From: Sphingomonas sp. Leaf9
Lineage (GTDB): Bacteria > Pseudomonadota > Alphaproteobacteria > Sphingomonadales > Sphingomonadaceae
Assembly: GCF_001421355.1 (NCBI RefSeq)
Contig: NZ_LMKC01000002.1
Coordinates: 62,001-126,000 of the forward strand
Reading direction: 5' to 3'
DNA length: 64,000 bases
Shown here: piece by piece, positions 46,409 through 54,928 of the stretch
Position numbering within the stretch: the stretch's first letter is position 1
Layout of the letters: the number at the start of each line of letters is the position of its first letter
The notes under the pieces: model-generated
Told to the model about the DNA's origin: nothing
What the model saw: only the letters and a program-made list of their open reading frames with translations
Database searches by the model: none
Position numbers and translations under genes: made by a program

Positions 46409-47130
46409 CCCGCGGAAGCCCCCCCGGACGCCAACGTGTACGCACCGCGCGCGCACGCTCGGCCCAGTCGACGCGCTGGCTCGAACGCCAGCTCAACGAC
46501 CCCTATGTAAAGAAGGCTCGGGCGGAGGGCTATCGCAGCCGCGCCGCGTACAAGCTGATCGAGCTGGACGAACGCTTCAAGCTGCTGCGCGGCGTCAAGC
46601 GCGTCGTCGACCTCGGCATTGCGCCGGGCGGCTGGACGCAGGTCGTGCGCAAGGTGCGGCCGGAATGCACCGTGGTCGGCATCGACCTGTTGCCGGTCGA
46701 CCCGATCGACGGCGTCACGATCCTGCAGATGGACTTCCTCGCGGACCACGCGCCCGATCGCCTGCGCGAGGAACTGGGCGGGGAGGCCGATCTGGTCCTG
46801 TCCGACATGGCGGCGAACACCGTCGGCCATCCGCAGACCGACCATTTGCGCACCATGGCGCTGGTCGAGGCGGCGGTGATGTTCGCCTGTGAGATATTGC
46901 GCCCCGGCGGCGATTTCGTGGCGAAGGTGCTGGCGGGCGGGGCCGACAACGAACTGGTCGCCGAACTGAAGCGTAATTTCCAGGCGGTAAAGCACGCCAA
47001 GCCGCCGGCGAGCCGCAAGGATTCGTCGGAATGGTACGTCATCGCCACCAACTTCAAGGGGCGGCGCGACGTACCCTCGACCAATGCGGCGGAGACGGAC
47101 GAACCGTCCCCGGACGCATTCACGGAATGA
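46405..47130 (+). CDS. rlmE: 23S rRNA (uridine-2552) 2'-O-methyltransferase
   Basis: RlmE (FtsJ/RrmJ) methylates U2552 in the ribosomal A loop. The 241-residue enzyme has the basic N-terminus and YKKARAEGYRSRAAYKL-type segment (YVKKARAEGYRSRAAYKLIE), SAM motif VDLGIAPGGWTQVV, catalytic D in LVLSDMAANTVGHPQTDH and K in GGDFVAKVLAGG, with RKDSSEWYVIA near the end. The ppx-rlmE pairing is common in Sphingomonadales. Its 3' end overlaps the convergent PRISE reductase gene by about 11 bp. Confidence 0.96.
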   Translation: MTRGSPPGRQRVRTARARSAQSTRWLERQLNDPYVKKARAEGYRSRAAYKLIELDERFKLLRGVKRVVDLGIAPGGWTQVVRKVRPECTVVGIDLLPVDPIDGVTILQMDFLADHAPDRLREELGGEADLVLSDMAANTVGHPQTDHLRTMALVEAAVMFACEILRPGGDFVAKVLAGGADNELVAELKRNFQAVKHAKPPASRKDSSEWYVIATNFKGRRDVPSTNAAETDEPSPDAFTE

Positions 47131-48184
47131 TGCGGTCGGCGCGCAGCCGTTCGAACAGCGCGAAGAACGCATCGTCGGTCGGGCGATAGCCGGTAAAGCC
47201 CAGCCGCCGGCTTTTCGACATGTCGGTCACGATCTCGATCGGGCGGCCCAGATCGGCGTCGGTGTGCCACGGCGAGGCCAGCCGGGTCAGGTCACGCTCG
47301 ACCAGCCCGTGCTTGGCCGCGATCGCCGCCCAGCGCGGGGCGTCGTCCGCCATCTGCTGTTCCAACGGACGCGGCGTGCCGTCGAACGGTGCCGGCTCCA
47401 CGCCGAACAACTGCGCGATCCGCCCCCACATCCATTGCCAGCGAAAGACGTCGCCATTGACGACGTTGAACGCCTCGTTTTGCGCCGCCGGCGTCTCCGC
47501 GGCCCAGAGCAGATGTTCGGCCAGCAAACCCGCATCGGTCATATCGGTCAGCCCGTGCCACTGCGCCGCCGACCCCGGAAAGGCGAACGGTCGCCCGGTT
47601 TCGCGGCAGAGCGTCGCATAGACCGCCAGCGTCGTGCCCATGTTCATCGTATTGCCGACTGCCTTGCCGATTACGGTATGGGGACGATGGACGCTCCAGG
47701 TCGATCCGTCGCGTGCGGCAGCGGCGAACAGCTCGTCCTCCTGCGCATAATAGAAGTTATCCACCGGCAGCCGCCCCTGTTCCTCGCGGAACGGCGTCTG
47801 CGGAAGGCTGCCCTGTCCGTACGCCTCGAACGGCCCCAGATAATGTTTGAGCCCGGTGACCAGCGCGACATGGCGTGCCCGGTCGGGGGCGGGCAGGGCG
47901 GCCAGCAGGTTGCGGACCATCGCTGCATTGACGCGGATATTCTCCGCCTCGCTGTCCTGCCGCAACCAGGTGGTGATGAACACCGCATCGGCCTGTACCC
48001 CGGCCAGCGCCGCCTTCGTACCGTCCGCGTCGAGCAGGTCTGCGGCCAGCGGCTGCACGCCGTCCTGCGCGACCGGGCGGCGGGCCAGGCCGTGGACGGT
48101 CCAGCCCTCACGTACCAGCAGGTCGGCCGTCGCGCTGCCGATGATGCCGCTGGCCCCCGCCACGATTGCCGTCTTCGTCGCCAT
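47120..48184 (-). CDS. SDR family oxidoreductase, PRISE-like
   Basis: The 354-residue protein has an N-terminal NAD(P) Rossmann motif (TAIVAGASGIIGSATADLL), TGLKHYLGPFEAY, and the active-site tyrosine in DNFYYAQEDELF. These are hallmarks of the PRISE group (progesterone 5-beta-reductase/iridoid synthase-like), which reduce activated enones and use NFYYxxED in place of the classical YxxxK. WSVHRPHTVIG fits the same family. It diverges from an HxlR regulator gene across 96 bp, suggesting inducible detoxification of an electrophilic ketone or aldehyde (inference). Confidence 0.87.
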   Translation of the reverse strand: MATKTAIVAGASGIIGSATADLLVREGWTVHGLARRPVAQDGVQPLAADLLDADGTKAALAGVQADAVFITTWLRQDSEAENIRVNAAMVRNLLAALPAPDRARHVALVTGLKHYLGPFEAYGQGSLPQTPFREEQGRLPVDNFYYAQEDELFAAAARDGSTWSVHRPHTVIGKAVGNTMNMGTTLAVYATLCRETGRPFAFPGSAAQWHGLTDMTDAGLLAEHLLWAAETPAAQNEAFNVVNGDVFRWQWMWGRIAQLFGVEPAPFDGTPRPLEQQMADDAPRWAAIAAKHGLVERDLTRLASPWHTDADLGRPIEIVTDMSKSRRLGFTGYRPTDDAFFALFERLRADRIIP

Positions 48185-48280
48185 GTCACTTCCTTTCCTT
48201 TGTCGAGTCGGCCAGTTAGGAACCCGTCGACCGTGCCGAAAGACGGCACCCCCACCACCCCCAGGCACCAAAAGGTAAAC

Positions 48281-48661
48281 ATGCACCCCGGATCGGACGA
48301 GGCGGAATGGCGGGAGGATTGCGCACCGCGCCGCGTGCTGTCGCTGTTCGCCACCAAATGGACCAGCATGGTGCTGCACACGCTGCACGCCCGCCATGGC
48401 GGGACAGCGCGGACCGGCGTGCTGCTGCGCAGCCTGCCGGGCATTTCGAAGAAGATGCTGACCCAGACCCTGCGCGAGATGGAGGAGATCGGCCTGATCG
48501 CGCGCGAGGTGCTGGCGGTGATGCCGCCAGCGGTCGAATATCGCCTGACGGAGCTTGGCTGCCGGTTCGTCGAGCCGGTGAACCTGCTCTATGACTGGGG
48601 GCGGGACAATGCCGATGCGCTCGACGCATTGGGCAGCCGGCCGGGCGCGCGGCGGGGGTGA
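48281..48661 (+). CDS. HxlR family transcriptional regulator
   Basis: The 126-residue winged-helix protein has the HxlR core: RVLSLFATKWTSMVLHTLHA, GVLLRSLPGISKKMLTQTLR EMEEIGL and EYRLTELGCRFVEPVNLLYDW. HxlR regulators commonly sense electrophiles and repress a divergent oxidoreductase gene, which is exactly the arrangement here. AAGG lies about 5 bp before the ATG. Unlike many HxlR proteins no cysteine follows the start; one Cys lies near residue 14 (EDCAPRR), the usual sensing position. Confidence 0.9.
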   Translation: MHPGSDEAEWREDCAPRRVLSLFATKWTSMVLHTLHARHGGTARTGVLLRSLPGISKKMLTQTLREMEEIGLIAREVLAVMPPAVEYRLTELGCRFVEPVNLLYDWGRDNADALDALGSRPGARRG

Positions 48662-48684
48662 GAAAGTGATACCCCCGTACGATC

Positions 48685-48793
48685 CGTTCGTCCTGAGGTG
48701 CCATTGAGCTTGTCGGAATGGCGTATCAAAGGACCGTGACAAGCGCTTCGATACGAGTCTTCGACAGGCTCAGCCCCTACTCAGCACGAACGG
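48685..48793. repeat. Intergenic inverted repeat, family D, copy 2
   Basis: Left arm CGTTCGTCCTGAGGTGCCAT with TGAGCTTGTCGGAATG, and right arm with TCGATACGAGTCTTCGACAG then CTCAGCCCCTACTCAGCACG, are imperfect inverses. The full copy matches the element at 2848-2947. It lies in the 213-bp gap between the HxlR gene and the convergent rpoZ gene, next to the rpoZ terminator. Confidence 0.75.
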
Positions 48794-48820
48794 TTAGGTT
48801 TGCTGAGTGGCTCACCCAAA

Positions 48821-48853
48821 CGAAAAGGGCGGCCCCGGAGGACCGCCCTTTCG
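48821..48853 (-). terminator. Intrinsic terminator of rpoZ
   Basis: On the minus strand CGAAAGGGCGG pairs with CCGCCCTTTTCG around a 10-base loop, ending in a T-rich TTTTCGTTT. It begins about 20 bp after the rpoZ stop. Confidence 0.8.
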
Positions 48854-48874
48854 TATCACAACAACCCGACAACC

Positions 48875-49219
48875 TCAGCCGTCGTAGTCGCCGCCGACAT
48901 TCTGGTTGCGCGGCGGGGCAGCGGCCGTAAGGCGCAGCGCCTCTGCCGATGCGGCCAGCGAACCCAGTTCGTCCGGGGCTTCCTCGTCGTCGATCTGCAC
49001 CTTCTGCATCGACGTGATGACCGATTCGCGCAGATGGTCCGGAGTGATGTTCTCCTCGGCGATTTCGCGCAGCGCCACGACCGGGTTCTTGTCGCGGTCG
49101 CGATCGAGGGTGAGTTCGGCACCGCCCGAAATCTGGCGGGCGCGCTGGGCAGCCATCAACACCAGGTCGAAACGGTTGGGGATCTTGTCGACGCAATCCT
49201 CGACGGTGACGCGCGCCAT
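48875..49219 (-). CDS. rpoZ: DNA-directed RNA polymerase omega subunit
   Basis: The 114-residue protein starts [30 protein letters not shown], the invariant omega N-terminus that cradles the beta' C-terminus, followed by [13 protein letters not shown]. The acidic C-terminal tail is typical of alphaproteobacteria. ATG at 49219 follows AAGGAAGG. A candidate promoter lies at 49262-49290 and a strong terminator at 48821-48853, so the gene is probably monocistronic. Confidence 0.97.
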   Translation of the reverse strand: MARVTVEDCVDKIPNRFDLVLMAAQRARQISGGAELTLDRDRDKNPVVALREIAEENITPDHLRESVITSMQKVQIDDEEAPDELGSLAASAEALRLTAAAPPRNQNVGGDYDG

Positions 49220-49261
49220 GAAACGCCTTCCTTGCAAAACGGAGGGTATCGGAAAGCGTGC

Positions 49262-49290
49262 TGCCTACGCACGCCGGCTCGGAAAGTCAA
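49262..49290 (-). promoter_or_regulatory. Candidate rpoZ promoter
   Basis: On the minus strand TTGACT (49290-49285), a 17-bp spacer and TAGGCA (49267-49262) precede rpoZ by about 43 bp. The -35 is near consensus. Confidence 0.5.
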
Positions 49291-49343
49291 TGAAACTTGG
49301 CCACCCGCCGGCCGTTACGTCCTGCGAACGAATGGGAGGGGAC

Positions 49344-50492
49344 ATGATCGGGGCCAGCGAGCCGACCTTTACCGTCGCGGGAAACCGGCTGACATTGTTG
49401 ACCGAAGGGCCCGAGCGGCTGACGGCGTTGCTGGCGCTGATCGACGGCGCGCGCCGGTCGCTGCGGTTCCTGTTCTACATCTGGGAAGAGGACGCGTCGG
49501 GTGTCCGGGTCCGCGACGCGCTGGTCGCGGCGGCGAAGCGCGGCGTGCGGGTGTCGCTGATCGTCGACGGGCTGGGCGCGGAGGCGGCGGCCAATCGCCG
49601 CTTCTTCGAACCGCTCCGCGCGGCGGGCGGCGATGTGTGCGTGTTCGTGCCACGCATCGGGCGGCGTTACCTGCTGCGCAATCACCAGAAGCTGGCGCTG
49701 GCCGACGACGCCCGCGTGATCGTCGGCGGCTTCAATATCGAGGATGCCTATTTCGGCACGGTCGCGGATCAGGCGTGGCGCGACCTGGGGCTGATCGTCG
49801 AAGGGCCCGCCGCCGGGCGGCTGGCGGGGTATTTCGACGCGCTAAAGGCGTGGACCGCGCTGCCCGGCGCGCCCTTGCGTAAATTGTCGAAGCTGCTGCG
49901 CGACTGGAGCGAGGATAGCGGCCCGATCCGCTGGCTGCTGGGTGGCCCGTCGCGGCGGCTGTCGCCCTGGGCGCGGACGGTGAAGCACGAAATCCGCCAT
50001 GGCGAGCGGATCGACATGATTGCCGCCTATTTCGCGCCCGGCCCGCTGATGACCCGCCGGCTGGACCATGCCGCCCGGCGAACCCGGCTGCGCATCGTGG
50101 TGCCCGCCAAGACCGATCATGCCATCGCACTGCTGGCGGCGCGCTTCACCTATCGCGGGTTGTTGCGCAAGGGCACCGAACTCTACGAATATCGCCCGAC
50201 CAAGCTGCACACGAAATTGTTCGTCGCCGACGACGCGGTGCATATCGGCTCGGCCAATTTCGACATGCGGTCGATGTTCCTGAACATGGAACTGATGCTG
50301 CGGGTGGAGGACCCCGCCTTCGCCGCGCATATGCGCGCCTATATGGACCGCGAGGTCGCCGATTCGCAGCAGGTGACGCGCGCGCTGCACCGCGAACGGT
50401 CGGGCTGGTGGGCGCGGGTGAAACAGGCGGGCGCCTATTTCGTGATGGCGGTACTCGACCCCGAAATCACCGTCTGGCTCAACCGCGACTGA
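49344..50492 (+). CDS. Phospholipase D family protein (cardiolipin synthase-like)
   Basis: The 382-residue protein has two HKD motifs: NHQKLALADDARVIVGGFNI (about 117-136) and LHTKLFVADDAVHIGSANFD (about 290-309). Both halves of the active site are therefore intact. The absence of N-terminal membrane helices and the moderate length resemble ClsB/ClsC-type cardiolipin synthases. It would form cardiolipin or another phospholipid by phosphatidyl transfer. ATG at 49344 follows GGGAGGGG; an ATG 12 bp upstream is in frame. The following small membrane protein gene may be in the same transcript. Confidence 0.88.
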   Translation: MIGASEPTFTVAGNRLTLLTEGPERLTALLALIDGARRSLRFLFYIWEEDASGVRVRDALVAAAKRGVRVSLIVDGLGAEAAANRRFFEPLRAAGGDVCVFVPRIGRRYLLRNHQKLALADDARVIVGGFNIEDAYFGTVADQAWRDLGLIVEGPAAGRLAGYFDALKAWTALPGAPLRKLSKLLRDWSEDSGPIRWLLGGPSRRLSPWARTVKHEIRHGERIDMIAAYFAPGPLMTRRLDHAARRTRLRIVVPAKTDHAIALLAARFTYRGLLRKGTELYEYRPTKLHTKLFVADDAVHIGSANFDMRSMFLNMELMLRVEDPAFAAHMRAYMDREVADSQQVTRALHRERSGWWARVKQAGAYFVMAVLDPEITVWLNRD

Positions 50493-50534
50493 ACCCGCTT
50501 GAGGTCGGGGCGCTGGTGGTCCATCGCATGGCGC

Positions 50535-50879
50535 ATGGATATTCCCGCACTCTATGCCCAGCTGATTCAGGCGATCGGCGACGGCACCGGCATGGCCGAC
50601 AGCCTGTTGCACGTCCATGCCGGCATGGCGGTCCTGCTGCTGACCCGTGTGCTGACCGGCCGCCGCTTGTCGACGCCGGTCCCGCTGGCGGTGGTGGCGC
50701 TCGCCGAACTGGGCAACGAGGTGCTCGACCGGCTGCATTACGGGTCGTGGCGCTGGGACGATACGCTGCTCGATATCGTCAACACGATGTTCTGGCCGAC
50801 GATGTTGTTCATCGGCCTGCGCCTGCGCGACCGGTTCGAACCGCGCGATGCAGTGGTGCCGGAACAGCCGACGATCTGA
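50535..50879 (+). CDS. Small membrane protein of unknown function
   Basis: The 114-residue product has about three hydrophobic helices (HVHAGMAVLLLTRVLTG; TPVPLAVVALAELGNEVLDRL; MFWPTMLFIGLRLRDRF). VHAGMAVLLLTRV and NEVLDRLHYGSWRWDDTLLD are conserved-looking stretches seen in small proteins of sphingomonads, but no named family was recognised. It lies 43 bp after the phospholipase D gene in the same direction. Confidence 0.7.
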   Translation: MDIPALYAQLIQAIGDGTGMADSLLHVHAGMAVLLLTRVLTGRRLSTPVPLAVVALAELGNEVLDRLHYGSWRWDDTLLDIVNTMFWPTMLFIGLRLRDRFEPRDAVVPEQPTI

Positions 50880-50910
50880 AAGGGTTGATGGGGCAAAGGA
50901 GCCTTGCCCC

Positions 50911-51246
50911 ATGACCAACACCCCCGCGCATCCGAAGGTCGATCCCGAACGGGTCGAACCGCACAACGCCTTCGACAATCCGACCGGCTATTCGGGCCAG
51001 GAATATGATCGCGAGCGCGCCGCGCGACAGGCCGCCGCCGAGGCGCGGCCCGCCAGCATCGCGCCCGCGCCGGACGGCCGCGAAATCCCGCCCGAAGCCG
51101 GCCACCGCGCGACGATCAGCCCCAATGGCGAAGTGCATGGCAGCGGCGCGAATGCCGGCGGCGGCGGGCAGGGCGAGAATTTCGACGACGATGGGTCAGG
51201 GGAGGGGGCCGGTGTGCCCCCGGCCGACCGCGCCCCGGATCGGTAA
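50911..51246 (+). CDS. Hydrophilic, probably disordered protein
   Basis: The 111-residue product is rich in Gly, Pro, Asp, Glu and Ala, with NAFDNPTGYSGQEYDRERAA early and a Gly/Asp-rich tail (GGGGQGENFDDDGSGEGAG). No signal peptide, helix or domain is apparent. The conserved-looking DNPTGYSGQEYDRER segment and normal codon use support a real gene. Function unknown. Confidence 0.6.
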   Translation: MTNTPAHPKVDPERVEPHNAFDNPTGYSGQEYDRERAARQAAAEARPASIAPAPDGREIPPEAGHRATISPNGEVHGSGANAGGGGQGENFDDDGSGEGAGVPPADRAPDR

Positions 51247-51254
51247 TCCCTCAT

Positions 51255-51284
51255 CGTCATTCCCCGCCATCGCGGGGAATGACG
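51255..51284. terminator. Bidirectional hairpin between convergent genes
   Basis: CGTCATTCCCCGC (51255-51267) and GCGGGGAATGACG (51272-51284) form a perfect 13-bp stem with a 4-base loop. It lies between the disordered-protein gene and tlpA, which converge. The CGTCATTCC start resembles the family C repeat arms. Confidence 0.65.
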
Positions 51285-51298
51285 AAATTGGCGATTGC

Positions 51299-51889
51299 TT
51301 ACCCCTTCGCCTCGCCGATCAGCTTGGCGGCATCCGCGCCGGCCCAGTCCATGCCGCCGGTCACCCGCCACACTTCCTTGCCGGCGGTGTCATACAGGAT
51401 CGTCGTCGGCAGGCTGACGCCCATCCCGGTCGAGAATTTCAGATCGGGATCGCGATACGCCTTCAGGTTCACCAGCTTACGCTCGGTCAGGAACGGTTGG
51501 ACCTTGGCCGGCTCCATGTCCTGCGACACGGTAAGCACGGTCAGCGCCGCCCCGTCGCGCGCGGCCAGCGCGTCGAGCGTCGGCATCTCGCGCACGCATG
51601 GCGCGCACCATGTCGCCCACAGGTTCAGCAGCACCGGCTTGCCGCGAAAATCGGCCAGCGTCACGCCCTTGCCCGCCGCGTCCTGAAACGCGAACGTCGG
51701 CATCGCCTCGCCCTTGTGGCTGCGATCGACCTTGCCCGCCGCTTCCGGCGCGGCGTCATTGGCGGGGGCGGCGACGTCGGGCACGGTGCCGTCGTCGGTC
51801 GTGGCGGCTTGCTCCGGCGCGGCGGCTCGCTTATCGCAAGCGCCGACGAACAGGCTCAGTCCAAGGAGAAGCGCGATTACCGGGCGCAT
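51299..51889 (-). CDS. TlpA-type thiol:disulfide oxidoreductase lipoprotein
   Basis: The 196-residue protein has a lipobox (LFVGAC, Cys18), an Ala/Pro-rich linker and a thioredoxin-fold domain with the redox pair in [19 protein letters not shown] (C95, C98) and [10 protein letters not shown] containing the cis-proline. It would act on periplasmic disulfides, for example in cytochrome maturation. GGAG precedes its ATG by 6 bp. The start codon sits only 17 bp from the argH start on the opposite strand. Confidence 0.92.
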   Translation of the reverse strand: MRPVIALLLGLSLFVGACDKRAAAPEQAATTDDGTVPDVAAPANDAAPEAAGKVDRSHKGEAMPTFAFQDAAGKGVTLADFRGKPVLLNLWATWCAPCVREMPTLDALAARDGAALTVLTVSQDMEPAKVQPFLTERKLVNLKAYRDPDLKFSTGMGVSLPTTILYDTAGKEVWRVTGGMDWAGADAAKLIGEAKG

Positions 51890-51905
51890 GGAAGGCTCCA
51901 ACAGC

Positions 51906-53267
51906 ATGTGGGGCGGGCGCTTCGCCGAAGGCCCGTCGGCGGTGATGCGTGAGATAAACGCGTCGATCCCGTTCGACAAGCGGATGTGGCGACAGGATAT
52001 CGCCGGGTCCCGTGCGCACGCAACGATGCTGGGCGCGCAGGGCATCGTCGATGCCGCCGATGTCGCGACGATCCTGGGCGGGCTGGAGGCGGTTGCCGCC
52101 GACTATGCCGAACACGGCGTCCCCGACGACCTGACGCTCGAGGACATCCATATGCTGACCGAGGCGCGGCTGGCCGAAAAGATCGGCCCCGTCGCCGGGC
52201 GGCTGCACACCGCGCGGTCGCGCAACGATCAGGTCGCGACCGATTTCCGCCTGTGGACCCGCGACGCGATCGATGCGGTCGATGCGGCGCTGGGGCAGTT
52301 GCAAGCGGCGTTGCTGGTGCGCGCGGAGGAACATGCCGCCACCGTCATGCCGGGCTTCACCCATCTGCAGGTCGCGCAGCCGGTGACGCTTGGTCATCAT
52401 CTGATGGCGTACCACACGATGGTCGCGCGCGATCGCGGGCGCTTCGCCGATTGCCGCGCGCGGCTGAACTACAATCCGCTGGGTTCGGCGGCGCTGGCCG
52501 GGACCGGCTTCCCGCTCGACCGCCATGCGACGGCGCAGGCGCTGGGCTTTGCCGGGCCGACGGTCAATTCGCTCGATTCGGTCAGCGACCGCGACTTCGC
52601 GATCGAATATCTGACCGCAGCCGTGCAATGCTCGCTGCACCTCTCGCGCCTCGCCGAAGAATTCGTGATCTGGGCATCGCAGATGTTCGGCTTCGTCAGC
52701 TTGAGCGACCAATGGTCGACCGGCAGCTCGATCATGCCGCAGAAGCGCAATCCCGACGCCGCCGAACTGGTGCGCGGCCATTCGGGGCGGATCATGGGTT
52801 GCATGACGTCGCTGATGGTGACGATGAAGGGCCTGCCGCTCGCCTATTCGAAGGATATGCAGGACGACAAGCCGCCGGTGTTCGAGGCGACCGACCTGCT
52901 GGCGCTGTCGATCGCGGCGATGACCGGTATGGTCGAAAGCGCGACCTTCCGCCCCGAACGCATGCGTGCGGCGGCCGAAACCGGCTTTTCGACCGCGACC
53001 GACCTCGCCGACTGGTTGGTCCGCGAAGCGGGCGTGCCGTTCCGCGAGGCGCACCATATCACCGGCCGCGCGGTGAAGCTGGCCGAGGAAAAGGGCTGCC
53101 GGCTGGATGGTCTCACCCTCGACGACCTGACCGGTATCGACGACCGCATCCATGGCGGCATTTTCGACGTGCTGAGCGTCGATGCTTCCGTCGCCAGCCG
53201 CAAGAGCTTCGGCGGCACCTCGCCCGAACGGGTGCGCGAAGCCATCGCCGCCGCGCGGGGCCAGTGA
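51906..53267 (+). CDS. argH: Argininosuccinate lyase
   Basis: ArgH releases arginine and fumarate in the last step of arginine synthesis. The protein (453 residues) begins [20 protein letters not shown] and carries [37 protein letters not shown] and the family signature [19 protein letters not shown] with the catalytic serine loop. ATG at 51906 follows GGAAGG; an in-frame ATG at 51888 would overlap the tlpA start codon as CATG. A small lipoprotein gene and lysA follow, the usual alphaproteobacterial order. Confidence 0.97.
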   Translation: MWGGRFAEGPSAVMREINASIPFDKRMWRQDIAGSRAHATMLGAQGIVDAADVATILGGLEAVAADYAEHGVPDDLTLEDIHMLTEARLAEKIGPVAGRLHTARSRNDQVATDFRLWTRDAIDAVDAALGQLQAALLVRAEEHAATVMPGFTHLQVAQPVTLGHHLMAYHTMVARDRGRFADCRARLNYNPLGSAALAGTGFPLDRHATAQALGFAGPTVNSLDSVSDRDFAIEYLTAAVQCSLHLSRLAEEFVIWASQMFGFVSLSDQWSTGSSIMPQKRNPDAAELVRGHSGRIMGCMTSLMVTMKGLPLAYSKDMQDDKPPVFEATDLLALSIAAMTGMVESATFRPERMRAAAETGFSTATDLADWLVREAGVPFREAHHITGRAVKLAEEKGCRLDGLTLDDLTGIDDRIHGGIFDVLSVDASVASRKSFGGTSPERVREAIAAARGQ

Positions 53268-53503
53268 TGCGGGGGGGCGCGCTCCTCGCCGTCGCCCTCG
53301 CGCTGGCCGGGTGCGGCCAGCGCCGCGACCTGCATCCGCAGGAAAACGCGTCGCTGCCGCCCGCACCCTATGGCGCGACCACGCAGCCGACTTCGGGCGA
53401 ACTGCTCGACCCGACGACGCAGCAGCGCCCCTCGCGCAGCGACGAGCTGCTGACCGAATCGAAGGCGCGGGGCGACGATCCCTTCGCCCTGCCGCCGCGC
53501 TGA
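53267..53503 (+). CDS. Small lipoprotein between argH and lysA (LptM-like position)
   Basis: The 78-residue product has a lipobox LALAGC (Cys16) then GQRRDLHPQENASLPPAPYG and a polar tail ending DDPFALPPR. Its start overlaps the argH stop by one base (TGATG). Small lipoproteins in this position are common in alphaproteobacteria; some are annotated as LptM-like, but the CGLKGPL motif is not obvious here. Anchoring to the outer membrane is probable, function unknown. Confidence 0.75.
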   Translation: MRGGALLAVALALAGCGQRRDLHPQENASLPPAPYGATTQPTSGELLDPTTQQRPSRSDELLTESKARGDDPFALPPR

Positions 53504-53516
53504 TTACGCGCTCCAT

Positions 53517-53601
53517 CGTCACCCCGGCCTTGAGCCGGGGTCCCGCTTCTTCTTCCGCGACGGCAAAGAAAGCGGGACCCCGGATTAAGTCCGGGGTGAC
53601 G
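53517..53601. repeat. Intergenic inverted repeat, family B, full element
   Basis: Left part CGTCACCCCGGCCTTGAGCC with GGGGTCCCGCTTCTT and right part AAAGCGGGACCCCGGATTAA with GTCCGGGGTGACG are near-perfect inverses around a 20-base centre. A single-arm copy is at 22956-22990. It fills the gap between the small lipoprotein gene and lysA. Confidence 0.85.
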
Positions 53602-53662
53602 TATAGAGCGGGCGAATAGTCTGCCATTTTCTTGGTGTCCGCACCGGTCTAAAGGCCCAGTC

Positions 53663-54928
53663 ATGGACAATTTCACCCTTCGCGACGGCACGCTCCATGC
53701 CGAGGATGTCAGCCTGCCCGCTATCGCCGATGCGGTCGGCACGCCGGTCTATGTCTATTCGACCGCGACGCTCGAACGCCATGTCCAGGTGTTTCGCGAC
53801 GCCGTGGCAGGGTTGGGCACGGGCGAGCCGCTGGTCGCGTTCGCGGTGAAGGCCAATCCGAACAAGGCGGTGCTGGCGACGCTCGCCCGCGCCGGCATGG
53901 GCGCCGACGTGGTGTCGGGCGGCGAGCTGTACCGCGCGCTCGACGCCGGCATGGACCCGGAGAAAATCGTGTTTTCGGGCGTCGGCAAGACGGCGGACGA
54001 AATGGCGCAGGGGCTGGCCGCCGGCATCGGCCAGTTCAACATCGAATCCGAACCCGAACTCGACATGCTGTCGGCGGTTGCGACCCGGCTGGGCAAGGTC
54101 GCGCACATCGCGATCCGGGTGAACCCGGACGTGATCGCCGGAACCCATGCGAAGATCTCGACCGGGGGCAAGGAGAACAAGTTCGGCATCGATTACCACG
54201 CCGCCCCCGCCGCCTACGCCCATGCCGCGTCGCTGCCGGGCATCCGGGTGCGCGGCGTTGCGGTGCATATCGGCAGCCAGCTGACCGACCTCGTGCCGCT
54301 GGAGGCTGCGTTCGGCCGGGTCGGCGCGCTGATCGCCGAGTTGCGGGCGGCGGGGCATGACATCACCCATGCCGATCTGGGCGGCGGGTTGGGCGTCCCC
54401 TACGACCCCGCCAGGCCGTTGCCGCCGTCGCCCGCCGCTTATGGCGAAATGGTCGCGCGGGCGACCGCCGGCTGGGACGCGCGGCTGATGTTCGAACCCG
54501 GGCGGCTGATCGTCGCCAATGCCGGGGTGCTGGTGTCGCGCGTCATCCGCGTGAAGCAGGGTGCGACCGCGCCGTTCGTGGTGGTCGACGCGGCGATGAA
54601 CGACCTGCTGCGACCCAGCCTCTACGACGCCTATCACGATATCCGCGCCGTGACCCCGACCGGCGAGCGCGCGGTGACCAACATCGTCGGCCCGGTGTGT
54701 GAGACCGGCGATACCTTTGCGCTCGACCGCGATATGGACGTGGTCGTCACCGACGATCTGGTCGCGTTCATGACCGCCGGTGCGTACGGCGCGACCATGG
54801 CCTCCACCTACAATTCGCGCGCGCTGGTGCCCGAGGTGCTGGTATCGGGCGACCAATTCGCGGTGGTGCGTGAACGCCCGCCAATCGAGGCGCTGGCGCA
54901 AGCCGACCGCCTGCCGCCCTGGCTGTGA
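53663..54928 (+). CDS. lysA: Diaminopimelate decarboxylase
   Basis: LysA makes lysine from meso-diaminopimelate. The 421-residue PLP enzyme (alanine-racemase-like barrel plus beta domain) has the PLP lysine in VAFAVKANPNKAVL (K63), HIGSQLTDLVPLE, the Gly-rich DLGGGLGVPYD and the C-terminal active-site GPVCETGDTFA. Length and motifs are normal. Its stop overlaps the next gene's GTG. Confidence 0.97.
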   Translation: MDNFTLRDGTLHAEDVSLPAIADAVGTPVYVYSTATLERHVQVFRDAVAGLGTGEPLVAFAVKANPNKAVLATLARAGMGADVVSGGELYRALDAGMDPEKIVFSGVGKTADEMAQGLAAGIGQFNIESEPELDMLSAVATRLGKVAHIAIRVNPDVIAGTHAKISTGGKENKFGIDYHAAPAAYAHAASLPGIRVRGVAVHIGSQLTDLVPLEAAFGRVGALIAELRAAGHDITHADLGGGLGVPYDPARPLPPSPAAYGEMVARATAGWDARLMFEPGRLIVANAGVLVSRVIRVKQGATAPFVVVDAAMNDLLRPSLYDAYHDIRAVTPTGERAVTNIVGPVCETGDTFALDRDMDVVVTDDLVAFMTAGAYGATMASTYNSRALVPEVLVSGDQFAVVRERPPIEALAQADRLPPWL

